64,000 nt of DNA from Chryseobacterium camelliae (GCF_027920545.1 NZ_CP115859.1:1792001-1856000); one strand, 5' to 3'. Counted from the first letter of the stretch, positions 26,623 through 36,999 are shown. Notes: generated from the sequence alone by a model not told the origin. A program made the numbers and translations.

Positions 26623-27137
26623 GATTCCTGAAATAATTTTTTCAGCTCTATAGATTCTGCGGGTTTCATTCTTCCGGAAAGAATCAATGAAAGTTCCTTT
26701 CTTCTCAATGCGGCTGCAAAACGCTCTTTTTCAAGCTCAGTTTCCGGCTCCATTGCAGGAATTGGAATAGGTCTGTTGAATTCATCTACGGCAACAAATG
26801 TATAAATTCCTTTATTGGTCTGTATTTTTTTCTGATTGATCGGATCATCCAACCAAACATCAACATAAATCTCCATTGATGTGGAAAAAGCTCTTGAAAC
26901 CTTCGATTCCATCACAACAATTCCACCTTCCGGAATAGGATAATCAAACGAAACGTGATTTACCGATGCTGTTACGACTCTTCTTTCGCAATGTCTGGTT
27001 GCAGAAATTGAAGCGCATCTGTCCATTCTTGCCAATAATTCTCCACCAAAAAGATTTCTCAGCTGATTGGTATCATTGGGAAGTACAATATTCGTCATTA
27101 CCGTCAGCGATTCTGACGCTTTTTTTACTTTTGCCAT
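26619..27137 (-). CDS. hotdog-fold acyl-CoA thioesterase
   Basis: 172 aa, single hotdog domain of the YciA/BFIT-like acyl-CoA thioesterase family: NLFGGELLARMDRCASISATRH carries the helix and the conserved Asn/Gly/Asp, and VTASVNHVSFDYPIPEGG the central strand. A C-terminal extension of about 40 residues is helical. Hydrolyses acyl-CoA thioesters in the cytoplasm; chain length unknown. It begins inside the 3' end of the HU-CCDC81 gene (13-nt overlap), so the pair is translationally coupled. Confidence 0.9.
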   Translation of the reverse strand: MAKVKKASESLTVMTNIVLPNDTNQLRNLFGGELLARMDRCASISATRHCERRVVTASVNHVSFDYPIPEGGIVVMESKVSRAFSTSMEIYVDVWLDDPINQKKIQTNKGIYTFVAVDEFNRPIPIPAMEPETELEKERFAAALRRKELSLILSGRMKPAESIELKKLFQES

Positions 27138-27880
27138 TTCGATTTATGTTTTGGAGCTGTTGCCTTCGGTTTCACAACAGTCGATTTTATGATAGAATCT
27201 TTTCTTAAAGAATCTTTTTTTAATGTATCTGAAACTTTTACCGTCACAGAATCTTTTTTTACAGGAAGTGTTTTTTCTATTCTCTTGGTCTTGGTCTGCA
27301 CAGAAATACTGTCGAACGACTTTTTCCCGAAGATAAGCTCCTGCTGAGAATACCCTGCATAAGCAATTCCCAATACAGGAACAGCAAAAAGGAAAATCCA
27401 GAGAATAGATTTATTGAATTGATAATCCTTTTTAGGATCTGTAGGCTTTTCTTTCTTTTCAGAATTTTTAATATCTGATATTCTGATTTCTTCTAATCCG
27501 TAAAAATCAGGACGATCATTTTCTAAACGCTTCCCGCTGAAAGTAATCTGATCATCATATATGAAAAGCTTTCCCAGGTTCTGGATTTCCAGCATATGAT
27601 CTGCCTGAAGTTTTTTCTTCCAAAAATCGGTCTGAATTTTCAAATCGCTTTTGGAAGCTCCTAATGACATCTGTTTTTGTGCAGCAATAAAAGCAGCCAG
27701 TTCCTCAGACTCAATTTCGTAATCCGGGGTAAAAGCAATCTGACTGGCAGGAGGAAGAATACTTCCGTTATCAGAATTGATAATTGCTTTTGAATTTTCT
27801 AAAGAAAACACACCAAAGCCCGGAACCATAACGCTTCCGAACTGTTTTAAATATTCTAAAATGTATGCTGAAATATTCAT
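27125..27880 (-). CDS. HU-CCDC81-type membrane protein without SPOR domain
   Basis: 251 aa. Two N-terminal HU-like domains of the CCDC81 type (about 1-55, VMVPGFGVFSLE; and about 60-120, with ELAAFIAAQKQM and LGKLFIYDDQITF), a transmembrane helix at about 158-177, and a Lys/Ser/Asp-rich periplasmic tail with KKDS repeats. Bacteroidota relatives usually end in a peptidoglycan-binding SPOR domain, which is absent here. A cell-division or envelope-anchoring role is inferred. The -7-like TAAATTTG at 27895-27888 lies only 7 nt before the ATG, so the mRNA may be nearly leaderless. Confidence 0.8.
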   Translation of the reverse strand: MNISAYILEYLKQFGSVMVPGFGVFSLENSKAIINSDNGSILPPASQIAFTPDYEIESEELAAFIAAQKQMSLGASKSDLKIQTDFWKKKLQADHMLEIQNLGKLFIYDDQITFSGKRLENDRPDFYGLEEIRISDIKNSEKKEKPTDPKKDYQFNKSILWIFLFAVPVLGIAYAGYSQQELIFGKKSFDSISVQTKTKRIEKTLPVKKDSVTVKVSDTLKKDSLRKDSIIKSTVVKPKATAPKHKSKWQK

Positions 27881-27887
27881 TTGGTGG

Positions 27888-27895
27888 CAAATTTA
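27888..27895 (-). promoter_or_regulatory. -7 element, possibly of a near-leaderless transcript
   Basis: TAAATTTG on the minus strand immediately before the HU-CCDC81 start codon. The rest of the 308-bp gap 27881-28188 holds only AT-rich DNA and the terminator at 28106-28134. Confidence 0.35.
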
Positions 27896-28105
27896 TAACT
27901 TTTCCCTGACTTCTTGAAGCATTTTTCATTATAAAAAAAGATTCTCAAAAAGCGTATTTTTTTGAATTTGTTAATCAATTCTCACCATTACACTTATTAT
28001 ACATCGATTTTAATTGAAAAATAGCATTTTACACATCGTAAAAACAGAATCCTTCTGAATTTCCAATTTTATGTTTTTCACAATTTTTAAGCATAATATT
28101 GATTA

Positions 28106-28134
28106 AAACAAAAAAGACTGCCGAAGCAGCCTTT
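28106..28134 (-). terminator. TonB-dependent receptor terminator
   Basis: On the minus strand AAAGGCTGC pairs with GCAGTCTTT around a stable TTCG tetraloop, followed by a T-rich tract. It lies about 55 nt past the receptor stop. Confidence 0.85.
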
Positions 28135-28188
28135 AAAAATCTAACTTTTACTTTTTACTATATAATGATTTTAAATATAGTCTGATGA

Positions 28189-30294
28189 TTACTGAATTTT
28201 CCAGCTTATTCCAAACATAAAGTTAGTTCCTGCCTGTGAAAAATAATAAGGGTTTCCGTCCCAAACCGCACCGTTATTCACATATTTTTTATTGAAAATA
28301 TTATTCACCAACAGTTTTAAGGCGATTTCATTATGTGCTATTGTAAATTGATACTGAGCATTGAAATCCGTTAAAAGATAATCTTTCAACTGTAGATTCT
28401 CATCTTCGGAATTGTCAAGATATTGCTTTCCTACATATTGATTCATCAAAGCCAACTGGAAGTTTTTTGTAGGATTGAATTTCAGTCCTAAGTTTGCAAT
28501 AATATCCGGAGAAAAAGAAATCTGGGTATTTCCAAGATTTTTTACTTCCGTTTCATTTTCGGTTTTAAAATCTAAATTCCTGTTGTTGCTGAAACTTACA
28601 TTTCCCGTTATCTCCCATTGTTTCGAAAGTTTTGCCAAAGTTCCTAATTCAATACCGCTTCTGTAGCTTTTCCCTGAATTGGTTCTGATGAAAGCTCCAA
28701 CATTATTTAATTCGCCATTCAAAACCAATTGATTAACGTAGTACATATAATACAGGTTTGCTGTAAACGACACAGGTCCGAATTGTTTTTCAATACCCGC
28801 TTCAAAATCGTGAAGTTTTTCCGCTTTCACATCATTGTTCGCCAATAAATCATCTCTATTAGGCTCACGATGTGCATGTGCATAGGAAACAAAGATTTTC
28901 CCATTTCCTATTTTATAGTTAGCTCCGACCTTTGGATTGAAGAACAACCAGTTTTTATCCAAATTTGCTCCTTCATCGTCTCCAGCTGTAATGATTTTCG
29001 TATCATAATCTACATTTCTCAGCTGCAAATCTCCAAAGAATTCAAAATTATGAACTCTTACCAAAGCCTTTGCAAAACCTGAAACTTCGTTTTTTACAGA
29101 ACGGCTTCTGTAATATTCGTGCTCATCAATCTGAGGGAAGAAAACCCCAGTTACATTTCCGTAATGCCTGCCGTAATATTGATTGGCAACCGCTCCGAAG
29201 TTGACATCAACCGTTCCCAATTTCCCGTACAACGTGGAAACCATTCCGTAAAAATCGTTGTTTAGCCATTTTTTTCTTATAAAGTCCGAGTATTGCTCAC
29301 CGTCAATATCCGGTAAGCTGTATCTTGCAAAAGGATCTCCCTGCTTGTAGTTTTCATAATATCCTTTTCCTTTGGTATAGTGTAAAGTTGTTTCTAAATT
29401 CCATTTCTCATTAAACTTTTGTTCCCAAAGCACCTGATAATGGTTTTGTCTGTAATTATCGGTTTCATTATCATAAAACCCGACAATATTTTCCCAGTTC
29501 GAATCGTAAATTGCTCCTGAAGGATTAAATTTTGGATTCGTTTCCCAAATTGCCCTGTCGATTCCGTTCCAGGCTTGATATGTTTTTTCTTTTCCTCCAA
29601 AAGCCATTAAACGAATTCTTGTTTTCCCCTCTTCATACAAAGCCGTGAAGTTGTAAGAATTCAGCTTTGAAAACGCCCTGTCGATATACCCATCAGAATT
29701 GATATGAGTGTACCTTCCCATCAAAGAAAGCCTGTTTCCCCAGAATTTTCCGGAACCGATCTCCGCAGAATATTTATAGGTATTGAACGACCCATAACTA
29801 TCATCCGTTTTGAAATAGAACTTTTCTTCCGGATCTTTTGAAATCACATTAATGCTTGCTCCAAAAGCCGCAGATCCGTTATTGGAAGTTCCTACCCCTC
29901 TCTGAATTAAAATTTGTGATGCGGAACTCGTCAAATCCGGAACATTCACGAAGAAAGTTCCCTGACTTTCGGAATCATTGTACGGAACACCGTTCATCAT
30001 GACATTGATTGCACTTCCCGAAACACCACGAATTCTAAATCCTGTGTATCCGATACCGTTCCCGGCATCTGAAGTAGAGATAATAGACGTTTGATTTTTA
30101 AGTAAAATCGGAAGATCCTGTCCTAGATTTTTGCTGTCCAAATCCTTCTGAACATTAATGATTTCCTTTGCAACGGGAAGTCTCTTGGTAAAATTAACAG
30201 CCTCAATTTCCTTTATTTTCAAGGAATCGGAATTTTGTGCCTGCAAAAAAGCGAAAGAGCCAACAGTAAGCCCTAAAAAAAATAATCCTTTCAT
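28189..30294 (-). CDS. TonB-dependent outer-membrane receptor, probable thiamine (precursor) transporter
   Basis: 701 aa. Signal peptide ending near FLQAQ (21), a plug domain at about 45-165 (GIGYTGFRIRGVSGSAINVMMNGVPYNDSESQGTFFVNVPDLTSS region) and a 22-strand-type barrel ending in an aromatic residue pattern at the C-terminus. There is no SusC-like N-terminal carboxypeptidase domain. The gene follows a TPP riboswitch with no other gene between, so it is most likely a thiamine or thiamine-precursor receptor; the ligand is inferred from that regulation. No thiamine ABC or PnuT gene is adjacent. Confidence 0.93.
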   Translation of the reverse strand: MKGLFFLGLTVGSFAFLQAQNSDSLKIKEIEAVNFTKRLPVAKEIINVQKDLDSKNLGQDLPILLKNQTSIISTSDAGNGIGYTGFRIRGVSGSAINVMMNGVPYNDSESQGTFFVNVPDLTSSASQILIQRGVGTSNNGSAAFGASINVISKDPEEKFYFKTDDSYGSFNTYKYSAEIGSGKFWGNRLSLMGRYTHINSDGYIDRAFSKLNSYNFTALYEEGKTRIRLMAFGGKEKTYQAWNGIDRAIWETNPKFNPSGAIYDSNWENIVGFYDNETDNYRQNHYQVLWEQKFNEKWNLETTLHYTKGKGYYENYKQGDPFARYSLPDIDGEQYSDFIRKKWLNNDFYGMVSTLYGKLGTVDVNFGAVANQYYGRHYGNVTGVFFPQIDEHEYYRSRSVKNEVSGFAKALVRVHNFEFFGDLQLRNVDYDTKIITAGDDEGANLDKNWLFFNPKVGANYKIGNGKIFVSYAHAHREPNRDDLLANNDVKAEKLHDFEAGIEKQFGPVSFTANLYYMYYVNQLVLNGELNNVGAFIRTNSGKSYRSGIELGTLAKLSKQWEITGNVSFSNNRNLDFKTENETEVKNLGNTQISFSPDIIANLGLKFNPTKNFQLALMNQYVGKQYLDNSEDENLQLKDYLLTDFNAQYQFTIAHNEIALKLLVNNIFNKKYVNNGAVWDGNPYYFSQAGTNFMFGISWKIQ

Positions 30295-30362
30295 TCTATA
30301 AATTTTTAAAATTTAATGAATAAAAGGGGATTAATAAGATATTATACAGTTTCGACCCTGAA

Positions 30363-30443
30363 GTCGAATTCCCTAAACAGCATTACCCGTTCTAGGTTCG
30401 TCGGGTATAATCTCAGCCTGTTACAGCACCCCTTTATTTCGAC
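30363..30443 (-). promoter_or_regulatory. TPP riboswitch (THI element) before the TonB receptor
   Basis: On the minus strand: GTCGAA (P1), AGGGGTGC, GGCTGAGA, TACCCGACGAACCT, GGGTAATGC, TTTAGGGA and closing TTCGAC. These are the conserved THI-box blocks in order; P1 is perfect (30443-30438 with 30368-30363). A -7 element TACTTTTG lies just upstream at 30453-30446. The receptor ATG is about 70 nt downstream, leaving room for an expression platform. Confidence 0.93.
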
Positions 30444-30445
30444 TG

Positions 30446-30453
30446 CAAAAGTA
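30446..30453 (-). promoter_or_regulatory. -7 element for the riboswitch transcript
   Basis: TACTTTTG on the minus strand, matching TAnnTTTG, directly upstream of the TPP aptamer; no good -33 TTTG at the usual distance. Confidence 0.4.
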
Positions 30454-30482
30454 TGGTTTTTTCTGTTTATGAGCAGATTATT

Positions 30483-31244
30483 TCAATATTTTTTATTTCT
30501 TACGTCTACATAGTAATAGCTTTGACCGTCTTTAGAAACTTCAAACATCCCTCCTAGTTTCCAGCTGTAATTCAGTTTAATATCTTCATATTCAAACGGA
30601 ATAATGATTTTATTATCTTTATTGATCACTCCGAATTTATTATTGGCAACAGCCACCATCATAGGATTTTCCAGATCATTACTTTCCAGAACATACAACA
30701 TTTCATATTGAGGAGGAATCTGAAACTTGAAAGTGACTTTGGAATTTTTATAAAGATTATTATCTCCCAGTCCGAAAAGATATTTGTCTTTATAGACTCC
30801 GTATTTTTGTTTTATATATGTATTCTTGCATTTCCCTAAATCCGAATCTTTATAACGATAAACTTTTTTCCCATAAACATTTATCCTATAAGAAATCTGG
30901 TCTTTTTCTACCGTTGCATACTCGTTCGTTCCATATTTCTTTACTTTTTCATTCGGGGAATTAAGCAGATTACAGTCTTCCGCAAAAAACATCCCGATAT
31001 AAAATTCTGCAGGAATGACCATTTGTCCTTTCTGATTGACATAACCTACCTTACCATTTTCCCTTTTGGGAATAAGCAAAGGAACATCTCCGTATAGCGA
31101 TATCAAATCCGGACGATTAGAATTTATCCTGGCAAACTGTGTTGTTCCGGGAAATTGCGTTTCGCTTTTTGAAGCAACCCGACTGGACTGCGAAAGAACA
31201 GCACTAAACAGAAAAACTGCAAAGAGTTGATAGATATTTTTCAT
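30483..31244 (-). CDS. secreted WG-repeat protein
   Basis: 253 aa. Signal peptide ending near VLSQS (19). WG-type repeat motifs are visible: NGKVGYVNQKGQMVIPAEFY near 65-85 and NNKFGVINKDNKIIIPFEYEDIK near 215-235, with Trp replaced by Tyr or Phe. These modules probably mediate protein-protein contacts at the cell surface. The ATG at 31244 gives a correct signal sequence; a start 42 nt upstream is less likely. Transcription is independent of the receptor downstream, which has its own riboswitch. Confidence 0.75.
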   Translation of the reverse strand: MKNIYQLFAVFLFSAVLSQSSRVASKSETQFPGTTQFARINSNRPDLISLYGDVPLLIPKRENGKVGYVNQKGQMVIPAEFYIGMFFAEDCNLLNSPNEKVKKYGTNEYATVEKDQISYRINVYGKKVYRYKDSDLGKCKNTYIKQKYGVYKDKYLFGLGDNNLYKNSKVTFKFQIPPQYEMLYVLESNDLENPMMVAVANNKFGVINKDNKIIIPFEYEDIKLNYSWKLGGMFEVSKDGQSYYYVDVRNKKY

Positions 31245-31637
31245 GGTATGTTTTTGTACTACGAAAATACGCATATTTTTTAACATTTTAAATCATGATT
31301 AAACCCTTCAAACCTTATGAAAATCAAAATATAATAGATTCTTTAAAAAACATATTTATAAAGAATCTAAATAATTTAATTCTCATAAAATATTAAAAAT
31401 TCGTAATTTTGGGAACATTTTTAAGCGTTTGACAATATAAAAACATTATAAAGAAATAATTTCTGGCATAAGGTTATAAAAAACAATATTCTTTGAGTAT
31501 GTTTTTCATCAAATATTATACCCAAACTCCTTAAAAATTAAAACAGATTATATTCAGCTCATATCCAAAAGTCTTAAGAACTAAAATATGAAATCCTGTT
31601 ATAATCTGACTATAAGATTGAAAAGACTTCTATTATT

Positions 31638-34421
31638 ATGAATATGTATCAGGATTACATCCAAGAAATTGCAGAAAGAAAAAACCAAGGGCTACATCCA
31701 AAGCCAATTGACAGTGCAGAATTATTAAGTGAAATCATTTCACAAATTAAAGATTCAGCTAATGAACACAGGGCTGATTCTCTTAATTTTTTCATTTATA
31801 ACACATTACCCGGAACAACAAGTGCTGCAGCTGTAAAAGCTAAGTTTTTAAAAGAAATTATTCTTGGTGAATCTGTAGTAGAAGAAATAACGCCTGCTTT
31901 TGCCTTTGAATTGTTATCTCACATGAAAGGAGGTAAATCTATTGAGGTATTGCTGGATTTAGCTTTAGGAAACGATATTGCTGTTTCTAAAGAAGCAGCA
32001 AATGTTCTTAAAACTCAGGTATTCCTTTATGAAGCGGATACAGACCGTCTGAAGGAAGCATTCTATAGCGGAAACGAGACCGCAAAAGAAATCCTTGAAA
32101 GCTATGCAAAGGCTGAATTCTTCACAAAACTTCCTGAAGTTGCTGAAGAAATTAAAGTAGTTACTTTCATCGCTGGTGAAGGAGATATTTCTACGGATTT
32201 ACTTTCTCCGGGGAATCAGGCCCACTCAAGATCAGACCGTGAATTGCATGGTCAATGTATGATCACTCCTCAGGCGCAACAGGAAATCAAAGCACTTCAG
32301 GCACAACATCCTGACGCAAGCGTAATGCTTATCGCTGAAAAGGGAACAATGGGAGTAGGCTCATCAAGAATGTCAGGAGTAAACAACGTAGCTCTTTGGA
32401 CAGGGAAACAAGCAAGCCCATATATTCCATTTGTAAACATCGCTCCGATTGTAGGGGGAACAAACGGTATTTCTCCGATTTTCCTTACGACTGTAGATGT
32501 AACGGGAGGAATTGGTATTGACCTTAAAAACTGGGTTAAAAAATTAGATGAAAACGGAAATCCAATCCGTAACGAAAGTGGAGACATTGTTCTTGAAGAA
32601 GCCTATTCTGTAGCAACAGGAACAGTTCTCACCATTAATACAAAAACAAAAAAATTATACAACGGAGAAAAAGAGCTGATTGATCTTACAAAATCATTCA
32701 CTCCTCAAAAAATGGAATTCATCAAAGCTGGTGGTTCTTACGCAATTGTTTTCGGTAAAAAACTACAGACATTCGCAGCTCAGACTTTAGGAATTGAAGC
32801 TCCGGTTGTTTTTGCTCCGTCAAAAGAAATTTCTCACGAAGGACAAGGCTTGACTGCCGTTGAAAAAATCTTCAACAGAAATGCCGTAGGAACTACACCT
32901 GGAAAAGTTTTACATGCAGGTTCTGACGTTCGTGTACAGGTGAACATTGTCGGTTCTCAGGACACAACAGGTTTAATGACTTCTCAGGAATTGGAATCTA
33001 TGGCAGCAACGGTAATTTCTCCGATTGTTGACGGTGCTTACCAATCAGGGTGCCACACGGCTTCAGTTTGGGATAAAAAAGCGCAGACCAACATTCCTAA
33101 ATTAATGAAGTTCATGAACGATTTCGGTTTGATCACTGCTCGTGACCCGAAAGGTGAATACCACTCAATGACTGACGTTATTCACAAAGTTCTTAACGAT
33201 ATTACAGTAGATGAATGGGCCATCATCATCGGAGGTGACTCCCACACAAGAATGTCTAAAGGAGTTGCTTTCGGAGCAGACTCTGGTACAGTAGCTCTTG
33301 CTTTAGCGACAGGTGAAGCATCAATGCCAATCCCTGAATCTGTAAAAGTAACATTCAAAGGAGAAATGAAAGAACACATGGATTTCCGTGATGTTGTTCA
33401 TGCTACTCAGGCTCAGATGTTGAAGCAATTCGGAGGAGAAAACGTATTCCAGGGTAGAATCATCGAGGTTCACATCGGAACACTTCCTGCGGATCAGGCA
33501 TTCACATTTACAGACTGGACGGCTGAAATGAAGGCAAAAGCTTCTATCAATATTTCTGAAGACAGCACTTTAATTGAATCATTGGAAATTGCAAAAGGCA
33601 GAATCCAGATCATGATTGATAAAGGTATGGATAACCACAATCAGGTTCTTCAAGGATTAATTAACAAAGCTGATAAGAGAATTGCAGAAATTAAATCCGG
33701 TGAAAAACCGGCTTTAACTCCGGATGCAAACGCTAAATATTATGCTGAAGTAGTGGTAGACCTTGACGTAATCGTTGAGCCTATGATTGCTGACCCGGAT
33801 GTAAATAATGACGATGTTTCCAAGAGATATACTCACGATACCATCAGAGATCTTTCGTATTACGGAGGTCAGAAAAAAGTAGATTTAGGGTTCGTCGGAT
33901 CTTGTATGGTTCACAAAGGAGACTTAAAGATCGTTTCTCAAATGCTTAGAAACATTGAAAAACAAAACGGTAAAGTAGAATTCAGCGCACCTCTTGTAGT
34001 AGCAGCGCCTACTTATAACATCATTGATGAGTTAAAAGCAGAAGGAGACTGGGAACTGTTGGAAAAATATTCGGCTTTCGAATTTGATGATAACGCCCCT
34101 AAAGGAGAAGCTCGTACAGAATATAAAAACGTAATGTATCTGGAGCGTCCGGGATGTAACCTTTGCATGGGTAACCAGGAAAAAGCAGCAAAAGGAGATA
34201 CCGTTTTAGCTACTTCTACCCGCCTTTTCCAAGGAAGAGTGGTTGAAGATTCTGAACGTAAAAAAGGAGAATCTTTATTGGCTTCAACTCCGGTTGTTGT
34301 ACTTTCTGCGATCATCGGAAGAATTCCTAGTATCGATGAATATAAAGCAGCAGTTGAAGGAATCGACCTTACGACTTTTGTGCCGTCAATTAAGGAATTA
34401 ACAAGTACAAGTGCTCATTAA
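31638..34421 (+). CDS. acnB: aconitate hydratase B (AcnB type)
   Basis: 927 aa. The N-terminal HEAT-like helical domain (about 1-160) and the swivel domain placed before the catalytic domains are the AcnB order. Fe-S cluster and active-site segments: SGCHTASVWDK, GGDSHTRMSKG, GSCMVHKGDLKI and ERPGCNLCMGNQEK, the last two carrying cluster cysteines. Interconverts citrate and isocitrate and can act on 2-methylisocitrate. The 393-bp gap upstream (31245-31637) is AT-rich; TAATTTTG at 31404-31411 is a possible -7 box and no other structure stood out. A strong terminator follows, so the second aconitase is transcribed separately. Confidence 0.96.
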   Translation: MNMYQDYIQEIAERKNQGLHPKPIDSAELLSEIISQIKDSANEHRADSLNFFIYNTLPGTTSAAAVKAKFLKEIILGESVVEEITPAFAFELLSHMKGGKSIEVLLDLALGNDIAVSKEAANVLKTQVFLYEADTDRLKEAFYSGNETAKEILESYAKAEFFTKLPEVAEEIKVVTFIAGEGDISTDLLSPGNQAHSRSDRELHGQCMITPQAQQEIKALQAQHPDASVMLIAEKGTMGVGSSRMSGVNNVALWTGKQASPYIPFVNIAPIVGGTNGISPIFLTTVDVTGGIGIDLKNWVKKLDENGNPIRNESGDIVLEEAYSVATGTVLTINTKTKKLYNGEKELIDLTKSFTPQKMEFIKAGGSYAIVFGKKLQTFAAQTLGIEAPVVFAPSKEISHEGQGLTAVEKIFNRNAVGTTPGKVLHAGSDVRVQVNIVGSQDTTGLMTSQELESMAATVISPIVDGAYQSGCHTASVWDKKAQTNIPKLMKFMNDFGLITARDPKGEYHSMTDVIHKVLNDITVDEWAIIIGGDSHTRMSKGVAFGADSGTVALALATGEASMPIPESVKVTFKGEMKEHMDFRDVVHATQAQMLKQFGGENVFQGRIIEVHIGTLPADQAFTFTDWTAEMKAKASINISEDSTLIESLEIAKGRIQIMIDKGMDNHNQVLQGLINKADKRIAEIKSGEKPALTPDANAKYYAEVVVDLDVIVEPMIADPDVNNDDVSKRYTHDTIRDLSYYGGQKKVDLGFVGSCMVHKGDLKIVSQMLRNIEKQNGKVEFSAPLVVAAPTYNIIDELKAEGDWELLEKYSAFEFDDNAPKGEARTEYKNVMYLERPGCNLCMGNQEKAAKGDTVLATSTRLFQGRVVEDSERKKGESLLASTPVVVLSAIIGRIPSIDEYKAAVEGIDLTTFVPSIKELTSTSAH

Positions 34422-34463
34422 TATAATTCAATAATAAGTCGAAAGACTGTTTTATGTATAATG

Positions 34464-34505
34464 GAAAGATTTTAATCCCAATGGATTAGAATCTTTCTTT
34501 TTTTG
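34464..34505 (+). terminator. acnB terminator
   Basis: A 15-bp stem with one G-T pair (34464-34478 with 34483-34497, loop CAAT) followed by a T-rich tract ending at about 34505. Confidence 0.88.
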
Positions 34506-34542
34506 TTTAGAACAATTCCATTTAAGGTCCGTAAAGATTATT

Positions 34543-34556
34543 TTGACATAGATCAA
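34543..34556. promoter_or_regulatory. FNR-like palindrome before the second aconitase
   Basis: TTGACATAGATCAA, that is TTGAC-N4-ATCAA, one base from the E. coli FNR consensus TTGAT-N4-ATCAA. It lies about 33 bp upstream of a weak -7 box TACCTTCA (34579-34586), giving a centre near -43, a plausible activator position. The rest of the 307-bp gap 34422-34728 holds the acnB terminator and AT-rich DNA. Confidence 0.5.
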
Positions 34557-34728
34557 TGATCAAAATTTTATTTTTCCTTACCTTCATAGGTATAAAAAAT
34601 AGCAGCCATTCATCATATTTATCCTTTACATAAAGCATAGGAATAGATTTTGATGTATTCGGTTAGAAAAAAATTTTCCGCTTAAATGCCTGGAAAACCT
34701 ATAAAAAAGAATAAAAACTAAATTAGAT

Positions 34729-36999
34729 ATGACTTTCGACATTGACATGATCAAAAAAGTGTACGAACGTTACCCCGAAAGAATTGCTGCGGCAAGACAA
34801 ATCGTGGGAAAACCTCTTACCCTTTCAGAAAAAATCCTTTACACTCACCTTTGGGAAGGAAATGCAACACAAGCCTATGAAAGAGGAAACTCTTATGTAG
34901 ATTTTGCACCAGATAGAGTTGCCATGCAGGATGCAACTGCCCAAATGGCGCTTTTACAATTCATGCAGGCCGGAAAAGCTAAAGTTGCTGTTCCTTCGAC
35001 AGCTCATGCCGATCACTTGATTCAGGCAAAAGTGGGGGCTGATAAAGACTTACAGGAAGGTATTAATAAAAACTCGGAAGTGTTTAACTTTTTGAGCTCC
35101 GTTTGTGATAAATACGGAATCGGTTTCTGGAAACCGGGAGCGGGGATCATTCACCAGGTTGTATTAGAAAATTATGCTTTCCCCGGAGGAATGATGATCG
35201 GTACAGACTCTCACACGGTAAATGCGGGAGGTCTAGGAATGGTAGCCATCGGTGTAGGTGGTGCTGACGCGGTAGATGTAATGGCAGGAATGGCTTGGGA
35301 ACTTAAAATGCCTAAACTAATTGGTGTAAAGTTAACAGGCAAAATGTCCGGCTGGACTTCTGCAAAAGACGTTATCTTAAAAGTAGCAGGAATTCTTACC
35401 GTAAAAGGAGGAACAGGATGTATCGTAGAATATTTTGGAGAAGGGGCACAATCTCTTTCAGCAACCGGTAAAGGAACAATCTGTAACATGGGTGCTGAAA
35501 TCGGAGCCACAACCTCAACGTTCGGATATGATGATTCTATGAGAAGATATCTGGCTTCCACAGGAAGACAGGATGTTGTAGATGCTGCTGATGTAATTGC
35601 TGAACATTTAACCGGTGATGCTGAAGTGTATGCAAATCCTGAACAATATTTTGACCAGGTTATTGAAATCAACCTTTCTGAATTAGCTCCTCACCTGAAC
35701 GGACCTTTCACTCCGGATTTGGCAACTCCTGTTTCTGAATTCAGAGCTAAGGCTGAAGCCAATGGATGGCCTCTGGAAGTAGAATGGGCACTGATCGGTT
35801 CTTGTACAAACTCTTCTTACGAAGACTTATCAAGAGCAGCCTCTATCGTTGAAGATGCGGTTGCTAAAGGAGTTAAACCAAAAGCAATTTTAGGAATCAA
35901 CCCGGGTTCTGAGCAAGTGAAATTCACAGCAGAAAGAGACGGTTTCTTAAATTCATTCAGAAAATTTGAAAACGCAAGAATTTTCACCAATGCTTGTGGA
36001 CCTTGTATTGGGCAATGGGACAGGGAAGGAGCTGAAAAAGGGGAGAAAAACTCAATTATCCACTCTTTCAACAGAAACTTTGCAAAAAGAGCTGATGGCA
36101 ACCCAAATACTCACGCATTTGTAGCATCTCCGGAAATGGTAGCCGCTGTTGCGATTTCAGGAAGACTAGACTTCAACCCGATTACAGATACTTTAACCAA
36201 CGAAGCCGGAGAGCAGATTAAATTAGACGAGCCTAAAGGTTTTGAACTGCCTGCAAAAGGATTCGCTGTTGGAGATAACGGATATCAGGCTCCATCTGAA
36301 GACGGATCGAGTGTGGTAGTCAACGTAAGCCCGACTTCAGACAGACTTCAGCTATTGGAAGAGTTTCCGGCTTGGGACGGTAAAAATATTATCGGAGCAA
36401 GACTTTTAATTAAAGCGTTCGGAAAATGTACCACTGACCATATTTCTATGGCAGGACCATGGCTGAAATACAGAGGACACCTTGATAATATTTCAAACAA
36501 TATGTTGATCGGAGCTGTAAATGCTTTCAACATGGAAACGAACAACGTGAAAAACGTATTAACCGGAGAACATGGAGAAGTTCCTGCTGTACAAAGAAGT
36601 TACAAAGCTGCAGGAGTACCTTCCATCGTTGTCGGAGATCAGAATTACGGTGAAGGTTCTTCAAGAGAGCACGCTGCAATGGAGCCGAGACATCTTGGTG
36701 TAAAAGCTGTATTGGTAAAATCATTTGCCAGAATCCACGAAACCAACCTTAAAAAACAAGGGATGTTGGGATTAACTTTCGCTAACGAGGCTGATTATGA
36801 TAAAATTCAGGAAGACGATGTGATCAACTTCTTAGATCTGGATCAGTTTGCTCCCGGAAAACAATTGACTTTAGAATTCATTCACTCGGATGGAACTAAA
36901 GATATCATCATGGCAAACCATACGTATAATGATCAGCAAATTGACTGGTTCAAAGCGGGTTCTGCCCTGAATTTGATCAAACAACAAGAGAAAAATTAA
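34729..36999 (+). CDS. aconitate hydratase, mitochondrial type
   Basis: 756 aa, catalytic domains first and swivel domain last (the mitochondrial-aconitase order, unlike AcnB). Markers: [34 protein letters not shown] and [10 protein letters not shown] (three cluster Cys), and the [18 protein letters not shown] segment of the swivel domain with the active-site Arg/Ser. Catalyses citrate-isocitrate interconversion in the TCA cycle. It has its own promoter region with an FNR-like palindrome, so the two aconitases may be regulated differently. 2-methylisocitrate or homoaconitate as substrate cannot be excluded. Confidence 0.95.
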   Translation: MTFDIDMIKKVYERYPERIAAARQIVGKPLTLSEKILYTHLWEGNATQAYERGNSYVDFAPDRVAMQDATAQMALLQFMQAGKAKVAVPSTAHADHLIQAKVGADKDLQEGINKNSEVFNFLSSVCDKYGIGFWKPGAGIIHQVVLENYAFPGGMMIGTDSHTVNAGGLGMVAIGVGGADAVDVMAGMAWELKMPKLIGVKLTGKMSGWTSAKDVILKVAGILTVKGGTGCIVEYFGEGAQSLSATGKGTICNMGAEIGATTSTFGYDDSMRRYLASTGRQDVVDAADVIAEHLTGDAEVYANPEQYFDQVIEINLSELAPHLNGPFTPDLATPVSEFRAKAEANGWPLEVEWALIGSCTNSSYEDLSRAASIVEDAVAKGVKPKAILGINPGSEQVKFTAERDGFLNSFRKFENARIFTNACGPCIGQWDREGAEKGEKNSIIHSFNRNFAKRADGNPNTHAFVASPEMVAAVAISGRLDFNPITDTLTNEAGEQIKLDEPKGFELPAKGFAVGDNGYQAPSEDGSSVVVNVSPTSDRLQLLEEFPAWDGKNIIGARLLIKAFGKCTTDHISMAGPWLKYRGHLDNISNNMLIGAVNAFNMETNNVKNVLTGEHGEVPAVQRSYKAAGVPSIVVGDQNYGEGSSREHAAMEPRHLGVKAVLVKSFARIHETNLKKQGMLGLTFANEADYDKIQEDDVINFLDLDQFAPGKQLTLEFIHSDGTKDIIMANHTYNDQQIDWFKAGSALNLIKQQEKN

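Noticed and set aside
31295..31396. 33-codon open frame upstream of acnB (MIKPFKPYENQN start)
   Set aside because: AT-rich leader DNA, Asn/Ile-biased and without any sign of conservation; likely chance.
35211..35672. 153-codon open frame antisense to the second aconitase
   Set aside because: Shadow of a conserved gene; no start context, no motif and no domain.
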